DNA from: Methanomassiliicoccales archaeon LGM-RCC1
GTDB lineage: Archaea > Thermoplasmatota > Thermoplasmata > Methanomassiliicoccales > Methanomethylophilaceae
Assembly: GCA_030168575.1 (NCBI GenBank)
Contig: CP115555.1
Coordinates: 682,001 to 746,000 of the forward strand
Length of the DNA: 64,000 nucleotides
Direction of reading: 5' to 3'
The stretch's first letter is position 1; every line of letters begins with the position of its first letter. Position numbers and translations under genes: made by a program. The notes below the pieces were generated by a model. It was not told the DNA's origin. It did not search any database and saw nothing but the letters and a program-made list of their open reading frames with translations. Positions 43,148 to 51,506 of this stretch are shown here, piece by piece.

Positions 43148-44767
43148 ATGACGACGGTAAAGGACAGGATCAGGGGGAACGCGGAAACAGATGATTACTA
43201 CATAATCGATGATGATGGGATCAGGATCCCCGATCATACAAGATTAGAAGGGACCAACGAATTCCTAAGGCGGTGCCAACCGGTGGATGTGGCCGACGTC
43301 GAAGACAGAACATACGGTACACCCGTGGCCAGCAGAGATGGGACGGTGTATGTGGATACTGAACCGTGTCATTGTCTCATAATAGGGGGATCAGGCACCG
43401 GGAAGACGCTGTCGTTCACACTTATCAAGGCCATACAGGCACTGAAGGCCGGTCATTCTGTGGTATATCAGGCTTCGAGAAGGAACAATCTGAAGGTCCT
43501 TCAGGACACCGCCAAGCAATTGGGGATCGAGCCTGTCATTATCGATCTGGAGAATCCCCAGTACTCAGACCCCTTCCCGATCCTATTCCCTGTCAGTAAG
43601 AATATCAGGAGTGAGGACCCTTGGGATAGGATCAGGGGCATGAATATGGCCTCGTCGATCGTCAACAGCGCACTTCTGTTCAATAGCACACAGAATGCAG
43701 AATGGCTGATGGGCACCACCAATTTCACGGAAGGAGCATTGGAATTTGTAACGAGGGAGATAGATGGACCGGAGATGAACACCAGGAGTATACTGAAAGT
43801 CGTCGAAACGGTTCTGGATCCGGAAGACAGCCCATTGAAAAGAACCATAGAGGATGATGATCACTACAAAGCGAAATTCGGACCCATCCTATTGCAGAGT
43901 GCCATGACAACGCTCGAAGGATACAAATCGGTGTTCCATTCCACCTTTGTGTTAACCCTCTGCAGCCCTAGGTTCGCACCGGTTTTGAATGGTTCGCGGA
44001 CCGAGATCTTCTCTATGGATCAGAAGCAACAGCTGCTGATCCTGATCAGTCCCGAAGGGGACCCGATAGCTGCGTCGATCACAAAGATGATCCTTTCGAT
44101 TCTGCATGACGTCATCGTAGACAATGTAGGATCATACGGAGGTACATCGGAGCTCCCTGTGGACTTCATCCTGGATGAGTTCGGATTTCTCGGATTTGAA
44201 GCAGCTCGGCAATGGGTCTCTCAGGACAGGGAACGCGGATTCTACCACACCCACGGATGCCAGAGCCTCAGACAGATCACCGCAGATGACGATTCCATCT
44301 TGGACAACTACAAGATTTTGATCTTCACCGGGAGCTCGAACATCTCAACACTCAATGAATTCCAGTCTATGCTGGTGGTAAACCGGATCCCATTGATATC
44401 AGCTGACCAGCTCAGGAAGATGCAAGTGGGGGAAGCGGTCATCATTACAAGAGGCAGGAACCCATACTATGCAAGGATGATGAACCTCAGAGATATGGTG
44501 GACTCCGGGCCTCTAGAAGGAAAAAAGAGGGAATATGTGGACCTGCCCACGATCGACAAAGATTTCGTCCCTAAGAGTAAAAAGAGCAAGAAGGTGATCT
44601 TCGATCTCAACTATAGCGAGTACCTAAGACTCACCAACAATGTGAAAGAACCTGAGGACGCCTCTAACGAGAATAAGAAGAAAGCTGTAAAGAAAGAAGT
44701 CGAGGATGATCAGGAGAGAAGGATCAAGCATGACGAAGAGGTCATTTCCTTGCTTCACGGGGTCTAG
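43148..44767 (+). CDS. VirD4/TraG-like conjugation coupling ATPase, ends at TAG
   Basis: 539 aa from ATG 43148 (MTTVKDRIRG); TTG 43121 is unlikely. Walker A is IIGGSGTGKTLSFTL (~80-94) and Walker B VDFILDEFGFLG (~337-348). The VirD4/TraG hallmarks 'QASRRNNLKVLQDTAKQLG' and 'HTHGCQSLRQI' (the Gln of motif III) are present. No N-terminal membrane helices are seen, so it is a soluble form. VirD4 ATPases feed DNA or proteins into type IV secretion. The stop is TAG (44765-44767), and the same frame continues into the next ORF. No relaxase or other Tra genes are in the window. Confidence 0.85.
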   Translation: MTTVKDRIRGNAETDDYYIIDDDGIRIPDHTRLEGTNEFLRRCQPVDVADVEDRTYGTPVASRDGTVYVDTEPCHCLIIGGSGTGKTLSFTLIKAIQALKAGHSVVYQASRRNNLKVLQDTAKQLGIEPVIIDLENPQYSDPFPILFPVSKNIRSEDPWDRIRGMNMASSIVNSALLFNSTQNAEWLMGTTNFTEGALEFVTREIDGPEMNTRSILKVVETVLDPEDSPLKRTIEDDDHYKAKFGPILLQSAMTTLEGYKSVFHSTFVLTLCSPRFAPVLNGSRTEIFSMDQKQQLLILISPEGDPIAASITKMILSILHDVIVDNVGSYGGTSELPVDFILDEFGFLGFEAARQWVSQDRERGFYHTHGCQSLRQITADDDSILDNYKILIFTGSSNISTLNEFQSMLVVNRIPLISADQLRKMQVGEAVIITRGRNPYYARMMNLRDMVDSGPLEGKKREYVDLPTIDKDFVPKSKKSKKVIFDLNYSEYLRLTNNVKEPEDASNENKKKAVKKEVEDDQERRIKHDEEVISLLHGV

Positions 44768-44812
44768 GCGTGGTTTGACCGGGATTTCTCGGATGAGGAC
44801 CTTCTCGGATAT

Positions 44813-45229
44813 ATGGCGATGAAGACCAACGCAGAACTCATGAAGCTGATTAGGGAGGAAGGGTTCACCATAAAACGCAGGAAGGCAGATCCGACCCTCA
44901 CCGACGCGCTATATGAGTGGTTGGCCGTAAAGGGGTACGATGTGAATCCGAATATGGGAGCGACAATAATCAACATGGCCATCGAGGGTGAGCAATTTGA
45001 CTTCATGTGCGTCTCATCCAAAGCATACAGGGTGCCGGCATTCCACGGAAGGCCTTTGAACATCGGGAAGCATTACATACTCACGACGGAGAAGTTCGCC
45101 TATGCTGAAGTGGCCTTATCCATCATTGTGCATGCGGTCCGCTGCATCCATGGGATGGAAGAAGGGGATTTTCTGAAAGACGGCGATCTCTGGGAGGGGA
45201 GGTTCGAGCCTCTGAGGAAAGTGATTTGA
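44813..45229 (+). CDS. unknown protein or C-terminal extension of the TraG-like ATPase
   Basis: 138 aa from ATG 44813 (MAMKTNAELMKLIREEGFTIKRRKA), in the same frame as the TraG-like gene and separated from its TAG by 15 codons (AWFDRDFSDEDLLGY) without a stop. The segment LIREEGFTIKRRKADPTLTDALYEWLAVKGYDVN looks like a small DNA-binding or effector domain, but no family is recognised. GAGGA lies 10-11 nt before the ATG, so independent translation is possible. If TAG is read through, the fusion would be 693 residues. Confidence 0.6.
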   Translation: MAMKTNAELMKLIREEGFTIKRRKADPTLTDALYEWLAVKGYDVNPNMGATIINMAIEGEQFDFMCVSSKAYRVPAFHGRPLNIGKHYILTTEKFAYAEVALSIIVHAVRCIHGMEEGDFLKDGDLWEGRFEPLRKVI

Positions 45230-45331
45230 TCTCAAGTATGGGAAAGTGTTGGATCGGGAGCGGAAAAACGATCGCAACAGCACTGAGCATCCGGGAACAT
45301 GTATCTTATATCGGTACCGAGACTTCGAAGC

Positions 45332-45363
45332 ATGTTCCGTTCGGATGATGTTCCGAGCGGATG
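45332..45363. repeat. two 16-nt tandem repeats
   Basis: ATGTTCCGTTCGGATG (45332-45347) and ATGTTCCGAGCGGATG (45348-45363) differ at two positions. They lie in the 190-nt gap upstream of the MBL hydrolase gene and may be regulator-binding sites. The rest of the gap shows nothing clear. Confidence 0.4.
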
Positions 45364-45420
45364 GTCCGATAAGCATGCAAAGTCCGAAGCATCATCGCTA
45401 AATCCTCGTACCAGATATCA

Positions 45421-46005
45421 ATGGACATGATCCAACTGGACATCCTGGCCGTCGGCTACCTGGAGAGGGACGAGGACGGGAACATACTCAAGGCAGATTC
45501 CACCAGCGTGCTGGTCCGCACGCCTAAGCACACCATAGTGGTGGATCCCAGCACGAAGTACATGAAGCCGTTCCTCAAGACGTCCTTCCAGCAGATCGGG
45601 GTGTTCGTCAGGGATGTGGATATCGTGGTGCTCACGCATACACATGAAGATCACATCGAGAACCTGGACATGTTCCCGAAAGCGAAGGTCTACGTGCACA
45701 GCGGTGCCGAGAAGGAGATCCCGGGAGCCATCATCGTGGACAAGGACGAGTACGATCTCTGTGAAGGTGTGAAGCTGGTCTACACTCCTGGGCACTGCCC
45801 GGAGGAGATCTCCGTGTTCGTCGACGCGGACAGACATTATGTCATAGCCGGCGACACGATCCCTCTGGAGGATAACTTCTTCAAGAACATCCCTCCCCGT
45901 CTGAATACTGACCCCGAGCTCGCACTGCAAAGTATTAAGAAGATAAGGGACTACGCAGACGTAATCATACCGGGACATGGATTCCCGTTCATGACGGAAC
46001 AGTGA
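45421..46005 (+). CDS. MBL-fold metallohydrolase
   Basis: 194 aa metallo-beta-lactamase fold. The metal motif is LTHTHEDHIEN (~71-81, H-x-H-x-D-H), with further ligands in YTPGHCPE (~121-127), AGDTIPL (~143) and PGHG (~187). The substrate could be a thioester, nucleotide or other hydrolysable group; no RNase-type beta-CASP domain is present. ATG 45421 is taken; ATG 45427 is possible. The stop and the next start overlap (TGATG). Confidence 0.85.
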   Translation: MDMIQLDILAVGYLERDEDGNILKADSTSVLVRTPKHTIVVDPSTKYMKPFLKTSFQQIGVFVRDVDIVVLTHTHEDHIENLDMFPKAKVYVHSGAEKEIPGAIIVDKDEYDLCEGVKLVYTPGHCPEEISVFVDADRHYVIAGDTIPLEDNFFKNIPPRLNTDPELALQSIKKIRDYADVIIPGHGFPFMTEQ

Positions 46006-46688
46006 TGCAGATGATCAAGAGAGAGATGCCGGACACGATCTACTTCGATTGCCCCGATTGCGACGAGGAGACCGAGCACCAGATCCTGAAAGGAAGGATG
46101 GGCAAGGCCTCGATAGAGGGTACCTTCAGGTGCACCTCCTGCAACCGCATCTCCTCGATGACAATCAAGATCCCCGAGCTCATCGAGGTGCCCGTCGTCT
46201 TCAGCGACGGGGACGTCTCAGAGACAGTAAGGACCACCATCGAGAGCAATGACATCATCCAGGAGGAGGACGAGTTCTTCCTCGACGACGGAAGGAGGGT
46301 CTGCGTCACCCATGTGGACACCAAGGACGGAAAGTACAGGAAGAAGGTGCTGGCCACAGATGTGAAGAAGCTGTGGGTGAAGCAGTTCGACATCCTGACC
46401 ATCAAGGTCTCCGTCAACGATGACGACCACACTTATTCTCTCAGGGTAGAGGCCGAGCCGGACGACGAGTTCGTTGTCGGTACACAGCTTTCTTTCGAGG
46501 ACTTCGACTGTCTGATCCACGCCATCAAGACCAAGCACAGCCTTGTGAAGAAGGGCGTTGCCGAGGCCAGGGACATCACCAGGATCTACGGCAAGATCAG
46601 GAAGAAGAGGTACGAGGTCCTTGATTTCGAGGACGATGACGAGGACTTCGACGAGGACGACTACATCATCGACGATGATGACGAATGA
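46005..46688 (+). CDS. HVO_0476-like zinc-finger protein
   Basis: 227 aa. The N-terminal zinc ribbon is YFDCPDCDEETEHQILKG...FRCTSCNRISSM (two C-x2-C), followed by an all-beta middle region and a very acidic C-terminus (DFEDDDEDFDEDDYIIDDDDE). This matches the archaeal COG1326 group, whose function is unknown. It overlaps the hydrolase stop by one base (TGATG) and converges on the HAD phosphatase gene, with no gap. Confidence 0.82.
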   Translation: MQMIKREMPDTIYFDCPDCDEETEHQILKGRMGKASIEGTFRCTSCNRISSMTIKIPELIEVPVVFSDGDVSETVRTTIESNDIIQEEDEFFLDDGRRVCVTHVDTKDGKYRKKVLATDVKKLWVKQFDILTIKVSVNDDDHTYSLRVEAEPDDEFVVGTQLSFEDFDCLIHAIKTKHSLVKKGVAEARDITRIYGKIRKKRYEVLDFEDDDEDFDEDDYIIDDDDE

Positions 46689-47345
46689 TCATTCCTCTTC
46701 TTCGAGGATGTAATCGAGAACGTCAGCGATGTTATCGGAGACCACTGTGTAGGTGGCCGCATCGCTGGTGTAAGGGTCCGTCGGATTGAATGCGATGGAC
46801 ATGCCCGAGTTCTTGAACATGGGGATGTCAGTGAACGAGTTGCCGATGGAGACCGTCCTCTCGGGAGTGGTCCTGTACTTCTCGATGAAATGGCGCACGT
46901 TGATGCCCTTGTCCTTCAGGTCCACGATGAGCTTGCCTTCTCCGGTCAGTGTGCCGTCTGGATTGGTGCAGATCTCGTCCGCGGCGAAGTCGTCGAAGCC
47001 GAACTCGTTCTTGATCAGCAGAGCGGCCTTGTCTATCCCTCCGCTGACTATGACGCATCTCACGCCGTTCTCCTTCAGGCAGGCCACCGTCTCCTGGATG
47101 CCTCCGATGAGGGGCATGTCCTGGAAGAGCTTGGCGATCTCGTCGATGGTGACGTCCGGCTTCTTGTTTGTCCAGAGGGCTATGTCCCTCCTCATGAACT
47201 CCGATTCGTCTATCTCCCCGTTGCAGTAGGCCTGGTACGTGGGTTCGTTGTCCACGTCGAAACATTGATGCACCCAACACCATGAGCTCCTCAGTTTGGT
47301 CAGGACTCCGTCCATGTCGAAGCAGACGAGATCGTACTTGTTCAT
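46689..47345 (-). CDS. HAD-family phosphatase, SerB-like
   Basis: 218 aa. HAD motif I is CFDMDGVL (Asp10, Asp12), motif II IVSGG (~97), and motif IV GNSFTDIPMF (~169). The cap is a helical insert after motif I (WCWVHQCFDVDNEPTYQAYCNGEIDESEFMRRDI), similar to phosphoserine phosphatase. It could make serine from phosphoserine or act on another small phosphate ester. It is oriented against the zinc-protein gene and starts 47 nt from the end of a small membrane-protein gene. Confidence 0.82.
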   Translation of the reverse strand: MNKYDLVCFDMDGVLTKLRSSWCWVHQCFDVDNEPTYQAYCNGEIDESEFMRRDIALWTNKKPDVTIDEIAKLFQDMPLIGGIQETVACLKENGVRCVIVSGGIDKAALLIKNEFGFDDFAADEICTNPDGTLTGEGKLIVDLKDKGINVRHFIEKYRTTPERTVSIGNSFTDIPMFKNSGMSIAFNPTDPYTSDAATYTVVSDNIADVLDYILEEEE

Positions 47346-47392
47346 TCAGGCACCTCGGTGTGATACCCGATGCAGGACAGGGATAAAACTGA

Positions 47393-47671
47393 TTACGGTC
47401 TCTCCTTGTCTTTTTCATCGACGGGAGGGAGACCGTTCTCCATCCTGTACTGGGCGACGAGTTTCGGACGTACGGAGTACGAGTATGCACCGAAGAGGAT
47501 GACGATCACGAACATGAGTCCCGACAGCATCGTGCTGCCCATGAGCATGGCCTCCTCGCTTATGCTTCCCGCGGAACAGAAATAGACGATGGCCGCCAGA
47601 GCTATCATGACGATGGTTACGCTGACGATGGTGATCAGGGTGATTATTTTGTCCTTCTTCTTCGGGCTCAT
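47393..47671 (-). CDS. small two-helix membrane protein
   Basis: 92 aa. Basic N-terminus MSPKKKDK, helices ~9-33 (ITLITIVSVTIVMIALAAIVYFCSA) and ~42-64 (LMGSTMLSGLMFVIVILFGAYSYSV), and a charged cytoplasmic tail ending VDEKDKERP. No family recognised. It lies upstream of the SerB-like gene on the same strand and may be cotranscribed. Confidence 0.65.
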   Translation of the reverse strand: MSPKKKDKIITLITIVSVTIVMIALAAIVYFCSAGSISEEAMLMGSTMLSGLMFVIVILFGAYSYSVRPKLVAQYRMENGLPPVDEKDKERP

Positions 47672-47774
47672 CTTCAGAACTCCGTTGGATTAATGTTCCA
47701 AGGTATCCTGGTCTACGTAGAAAAATGATTGCCGCCTCATCGCCATTATATCTCTCGGACTCCTTCGGATTCTC

Positions 47775-48494
47775 ATGATCACCATAATCGGCACGGGCCA
47801 CGTGTTCAATCTTGCGGAGCCCGTATCCTTCATCGTGAAGAATACATGGCCGGATGCGGTGCTCATAGAGTTGGACAAGGCTCGTTACGAGACCATGATG
47901 AACGACTACAACGGTGTGAAGCCCAAGGGCGATCAGAAGATGTCCGCCATTTACGCCAACACCGCCAAGTATCAGCAGAAGATGTCCGAGCAGAGCGGCA
48001 GCCAGCTGGGAGGCGAGTTCCTCGCAGCGGTGAACACAGGCAAGCTGGTCAACGCCGACATAATCCCGATCGACACCGATGCCATGCGCGTCATGAACGA
48101 GATGTGGGACGAGATGTCGGCATCCGAGAGGCTGCGCTACCGTCTATCCGGAATCAAGGACTCCTTCGGAGGCATCAAGAAGGTGGAGAACACGCACAAG
48201 AAGTTCGCCGCCAACGAGGAGGACTATGTAGAGAGCATGCGCAAGAGGTATCCTACGCTGGTCAGGAAGCTGATCGACGAGAGGAACGTCTACATGGCCG
48301 ACCAGATAAACGAACTCTCCGAGAAGTACAAGAACATGGTCGTGGTCGTCGGTGACGCCCACGTCGAGGGTCTGTGCAAGCTCCTCAAGGAGGAGCACAT
48401 CAGGAAGATCAGGCTGAGCGACATCATGGACCGTGAGAAGATGAACAGGATCCGTCAGATGGTTTGGGACGGGAGGGAGACACTTGAAGGTTAA
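47775..48494 (+). CDS. TraB/PrgY-family protein
   Basis: 239 aa. TraB family landmarks are GTGHVFN (~5-11), a conserved E in VLIELDKARYE, the Arg/Asn segment IDERNVYMADQI (~173) and VVVVGDAHVEGL (~192-203). Unlike many archaeal TraB proteins there is no C-terminal set of membrane helices. The family includes pheromone-shutdown proteins and likely metalloproteases (TIKI/GumN fold), but the role in archaea is unknown. It overlaps thyX by 11 bp. Confidence 0.85.
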   Translation: MITIIGTGHVFNLAEPVSFIVKNTWPDAVLIELDKARYETMMNDYNGVKPKGDQKMSAIYANTAKYQQKMSEQSGSQLGGEFLAAVNTGKLVNADIIPIDTDAMRVMNEMWDEMSASERLRYRLSGIKDSFGGIKKVENTHKKFAANEEDYVESMRKRYPTLVRKLIDERNVYMADQINELSEKYKNMVVVVGDAHVEGLCKLLKEEHIRKIRLSDIMDREKMNRIRQMVWDGRETLEG

Positions 48495-49143
48495 GCTATT
48501 GGCATGCACACAGAATGCGGACAGGATATGCGCGGCGGCAGGGAACTCATGTTACTCGGAGAGGTCCTCCGCAGAGATCGTCGAGGACATCGATCCCGAG
48601 AAGACCCTTTCGAGGATCGTCGGCATGGGGCACCACTCCGTCATCGAGCATGCGGTCTTCACATTCTCAGTGGAAGGCGCTTCGCGCGCCCTCACGCATC
48701 AGCTTGTGAGGCACAGAGTAGCCTCCTATTCTCAGCAGAGCCAGAGGTACGTTTCGATGGACAAGGCGGCCTTCGTCACACCCCACACGGTTGAGGACAA
48801 CAAGGATGCCGTAAAGCTCTACGATTCCGTCATGGACACCATTTGGGATGCATACAAGAAGCTCGAGGAAATGGGGATCCCGGCGGAGGATGCGAGATAC
48901 CTCCTTCCCAACGGTTGCACCACCAACATCACCATCACCATGAACGCCAGGGAACTGCTCCATTTCTTCTCCCTCAGGAGCTGCAACCGCGCTCAGTGGG
49001 AGATCAGGGAGATGTCCGATCAGATGCTGAGGATCTGCAAGGAGATTTCGCCCATCATCTTTAAGAACGCTGGTCCGCCCTGTGTCAGGGGACCTTGCCC
49101 AGAGGGCAAGAAGACCTGCGGTCAGCCAAGGACCGACCTATGA
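48484..49143 (+). CDS. thyX: FAD-dependent thymidylate synthase
   Basis: 219 aa. The ThyX motif R-H-R-x7-S-x-R is present as RHRVASYSQQSQRY (~76-89), and the N-terminal 'GHHSVIEHAVFTFSVEGASRA' is characteristic. It makes dTMP from dUMP with methylene-folate and FADH2. TTG 48484 is the start: GGGAGGGAGA stands 2-5 nt upstream and the codon lies inside the traB end. It overlaps msrA by 4 bp, giving a traB-thyX-msrA operon. Confidence 0.95.
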   Translation: MKVKLLACTQNADRICAAAGNSCYSERSSAEIVEDIDPEKTLSRIVGMGHHSVIEHAVFTFSVEGASRALTHQLVRHRVASYSQQSQRYVSMDKAAFVTPHTVEDNKDAVKLYDSVMDTIWDAYKKLEEMGIPAEDARYLLPNGCTTNITITMNARELLHFFSLRSCNRAQWEIREMSDQMLRICKEISPIIFKNAGPPCVRGPCPEGKKTCGQPRTDL

Positions 49144-49637
49144 AGGAGATCTATCTGGCAGGCGGATGCTTCTGGGGCGTCGAGAAGGCGATGTCCCTGC
49201 TGAAGGGCGTGGTCGGCACGGAGTGCGGATACTCCAACGGCGATCCTCATCTAACCCCAGATTATCTCCTGGTCTGTTCTGGGCGCTATGGTTACGCAGA
49301 GACCGTCAGGGTAGTCTACGACGAATCCATCGTTGCTCTGGACAGGATACTTCAGGCGTTCTTCATGATCATAGATCCCACGAAGCTTAACAGGCAGGGT
49401 AACGACAGGGGTATACAGTACCGCACCGGAATCTACTGGACCGATGAGCAGACAGGCGAAGAGGTCTCTCGCAAGGTCGCCAGCATAGCGGAACATTATT
49501 CGGAGTTCTATACCGAGGTCTTGCCCCTTCAGAACTTCACCAGGGCCGAGGAGAATCATCAGAATTATCTGGACCGGACACCGAACGGTTACTGTCATAT
49601 CTCTCCGCAGATCATGGCAGAGATCGCGAAGATGTGA
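49140..49637 (+). CDS. msrA: peptide methionine sulfoxide reductase A
   Basis: 165 aa from ATG 49140, which overlaps the thyX stop (ATGA). The catalytic motif GGCFWG has the nucleophile Cys10; DPTKLNRQGNDRGIQYRTGIYW and the C-terminal region are typical. It repairs oxidised methionine (S form). No second Cys is seen near the C-terminus, so recycling may be by a one-Cys route. The function matches the peroxiredoxin further on as oxidative defence. Confidence 0.94.
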   Translation: MKEIYLAGGCFWGVEKAMSLLKGVVGTECGYSNGDPHLTPDYLLVCSGRYGYAETVRVVYDESIVALDRILQAFFMIIDPTKLNRQGNDRGIQYRTGIYWTDEQTGEEVSRKVASIAEHYSEFYTEVLPLQNFTRAEENHQNYLDRTPNGYCHISPQIMAEIAKM

Positions 49638-49669
49638 GACGTCCGCATCCAGCTCGCTTGAAGATGCAA

Positions 49670-50287
49670 TCATCTTTTCAGCAGATCCTCGATCGAGCAT
49701 CCAAGACTGCGGGAAAGATTGTACAGCGTGTCACCAGCCGCTTTGCCGATGTCCAAGGCCCCCTGTTCATATCCGCGCAGCGTCCTGATGTTCATATTGG
49801 CGAATCCCGCGAGCTCCGACTGTGTGTAGCCCAGAGCTTTCCTGCGTGTCTTGATGATGTTGTCCTCCACCAGATACGTCCCGATCTCGTCAGCGATGTA
49901 ATCCAGCGATGACGAATGCAGACGCTCGTAATTGTCGAGGAGCATCGATACGGGATATCTCTCCAGGATGATGCTGAACGGTCTGAAGAACTTCCATTGA
50001 AGGTAGGCCACCACGAAGCCTGTCCAGTATTCGGGTCCGGCGATCATCACGTAGCCGTCAGGATAGCGGATGGGATGGTCGATAATGATGGAGGCAAGCT
50101 CCTGTCCCGAACGACCGGCGAGAAAGTCCGGATGGGAGGATTCAATGCCCTGGGCGACCTCCGACTCAGAGAACAGGCGGGAGAATTCCGACTCGTCCAT
50201 ACGCTCCTGTCTGAGCAGCAGATCGAACACAACCCCGACATTACGCTGGACAAGATCGAGATATGTTTCACTGTAAGGATGGATCAT
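49670..50287 (-). CDS. HTH antitoxin of ADP-ribosyltransferase-type toxin pair
   Basis: 205 aa. The C-terminal ~65 residues are an XRE/Cro HTH (IIKTRRKALGYTQSELAGFANMNIRTLRGYEQG). The N-terminal ~130 residues (YLDLVQRNVGVVFDLLLRQ... SEVAQGIESSHPDFLAGRSGQELASII ... PEYWTGFVVAYLQWK) match a domain I know from gut Clostridia, next to DUF3990 toxins. Its start overlaps the toxin stop by 4 bp, so it should be the antitoxin and autoregulator. The toxin-first order is unusual for classical pairs but common with HTH antitoxins. Confidence 0.75.
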   Translation of the reverse strand: MIHPYSETYLDLVQRNVGVVFDLLLRQERMDESEFSRLFSESEVAQGIESSHPDFLAGRSGQELASIIIDHPIRYPDGYVMIAGPEYWTGFVVAYLQWKFFRPFSIILERYPVSMLLDNYERLHSSSLDYIADEIGTYLVEDNIIKTRRKALGYTQSELAGFANMNIRTLRGYEQGALDIGKAAGDTLYNLSRSLGCSIEDLLKR

Positions 50288-50937
50288 AGTTCAGCCCTCC
50301 CGGTGATGAGGTCCATCAGGTAGATGTCGTCCTTTTTCGGCGGGATCGCAACCATTTTCCCGTAAGCATCGCGTGCGGCGCAATCCCTATTTCTGCGTCT
50401 GATCGCATATGTTGATGCGGGAACCTTCTCGCATCCGCTGAAGGCCATCCTGTCAAAGGCCTTCTCCGATCTGAGCACCACCTGTCTGCCCAAATCCCCC
50501 AGATTCATCGCTTCGGATAATTTGCTCAGAGGGATCACGTTCTCTAGGAAGTCCCTGGCGAAATTGAAGTAAGAATCATCGGCACGGTATCCGCAGACGA
50601 TGTCGTATCCTTCCAGATCTATCAGGTAGTTGTCGAGGATGTATTGCTTCCCCAACACCGAGGTCTGGCTGCGGGGTTCGAAGACACGGTTATCGATCAA
50701 CACGGCCAACCAATTCAGGATGTTGCTGTCCTTGGAATTCAGATCGATCTTCTTCAGCCCTGATGAGTCCAACGAATAGGTGTTGACGAAACCATCCGAC
50801 CCGTTGCGGCAAGCCCATTCCTTAGCGAGCTCTATCGATTCTGTGCAGTAGAATCCGCGGCCGTAATCGTTGTCCTTCCTGCCGTATCCGAATATCGGGG
50901 ACGAGACTATCTGGTTGGATCCGTGATATAGTATCAT
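50284..50937 (-). CDS. DUF3990-like ADP-ribosyltransferase-fold toxin
   Basis: 217 aa. The N-terminus LYHGSNQIVSSPIFGYGRKDNDYGRGFYCTESIELAKEWA is the DUF3990 signature: a Y-H-G-S strand and G-x-G-F-Y-x-T as in diphtheria-type ART folds. YDIVCGYRADDSYF follows, and the C-terminal 'QVVLRSEKAFDRMAFSGCEKV' has the conserved 'Q.vl.sekal' of the family. It is a presumed toxin modifying a cellular target with NAD; the activity is not proven for the family here. It is the first gene of the pair, behind an inverted-repeat promoter. Confidence 0.78.
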   Translation of the reverse strand: MILYHGSNQIVSSPIFGYGRKDNDYGRGFYCTESIELAKEWACRNGSDGFVNTYSLDSSGLKKIDLNSKDSNILNWLAVLIDNRVFEPRSQTSVLGKQYILDNYLIDLEGYDIVCGYRADDSYFNFARDFLENVIPLSKLSEAMNLGDLGRQVVLRSEKAFDRMAFSGCEKVPASTYAIRRRNRDCAARDAYGKMVAIPPKKDDIYLMDLITGRAEL

Positions 50938-50938
50938 T

Positions 50939-50980
50939 ATAATGTCACTTTCAATAATAAAAATAACATTGTGATATTAT
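50939..50980. promoter_or_regulatory. inverted repeat at toxin-antitoxin promoter
   Basis: ATAATGTCAC (50939-50948) and GTGATATTAT (50971-50980) are inverted repeats with one mismatch, in AT-rich DNA right before the toxin start codon. This fits an operator for the HTH antitoxin. Confidence 0.4.
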
Positions 50981-51142
50981 ATGATTATGCCCGCCCGTTC
51001 CTAAACAGCCATCAAGTCGAGTCTTGCGAGGGTAAGATTGAAATTCCAGACACCTTACCAGATGTTACTTTTGAAACCGCTAATGCTTTCAAATAGGATT
51101 ATATAGGGTATCGGCTTAATCGGGTTCAATTCGGTGAACGAT

Positions 51143-51334
51143 ATGGGAAGAATAAGACCCACCTACATCAAGAGAGTCTCCATCGAGTTGCTCAACAAGT
51201 ATCCTCAGGCATTCACCAAGGATTTCGAGGGCAACAAAGAGATGGTCGCGACCCTCACAGATGTCTCATCAGTGACAATGAGGAACAGGATCGCTGGTTA
51301 CATCACCCGCTACCTGTCGCACCCTGAGGCATGA
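51143..51334 (+). CDS. rps17e: ribosomal protein S17e
   Basis: 63 aa from ATG 51143 (MGRIRPTYIKR), with GGTGA 6 nt upstream; GTG 51134 is rejected. The whole sequence matches archaeal S17e: helices TYIKRVSIELLNKYPQAFTKDFEGNK and SSVTMRNRIAGYITRYL. It is a small-subunit protein specific to archaea and eukaryotes. It lies 37 nt before tRNA-Arg. Confidence 0.94.
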   Translation: MGRIRPTYIKRVSIELLNKYPQAFTKDFEGNKEMVATLTDVSSVTMRNRIAGYITRYLSHPEA

Positions 51335-51371
51335 AAACCTCTTAACCTTACCTTAAGGTACCGCATATTCT

Positions 51372-51445
51372 GCCCGCGTGGGGTAGCTTGGATATCCTGT
51401 GAGATTGCGGATCTCTTGACCCGGGTTCGAATCCCGGCGCGGGCA
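51372..51445 (+). tRNA. tRNA-Arg (anticodon GCG)
   Basis: Acceptor GCCCGCG/CGCGGGC, anticodon arm GAGA-TTGCGGA-TCTC giving anticodon GCG (with T at position 33), and T arm CCGGGTTCGAATCCCGG. Discriminator A at 51445; CCA is encoded at 51446-51448. The outermost anticodon-stem pair is T-T. No intron. Confidence 0.93.
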
Positions 51446-51506
51446 CCATCGTACTGATTTCTCGGAAAATTAGAAGAAAAGAGGGGGCTGTATGCCCCGT
51501 TTTTGT

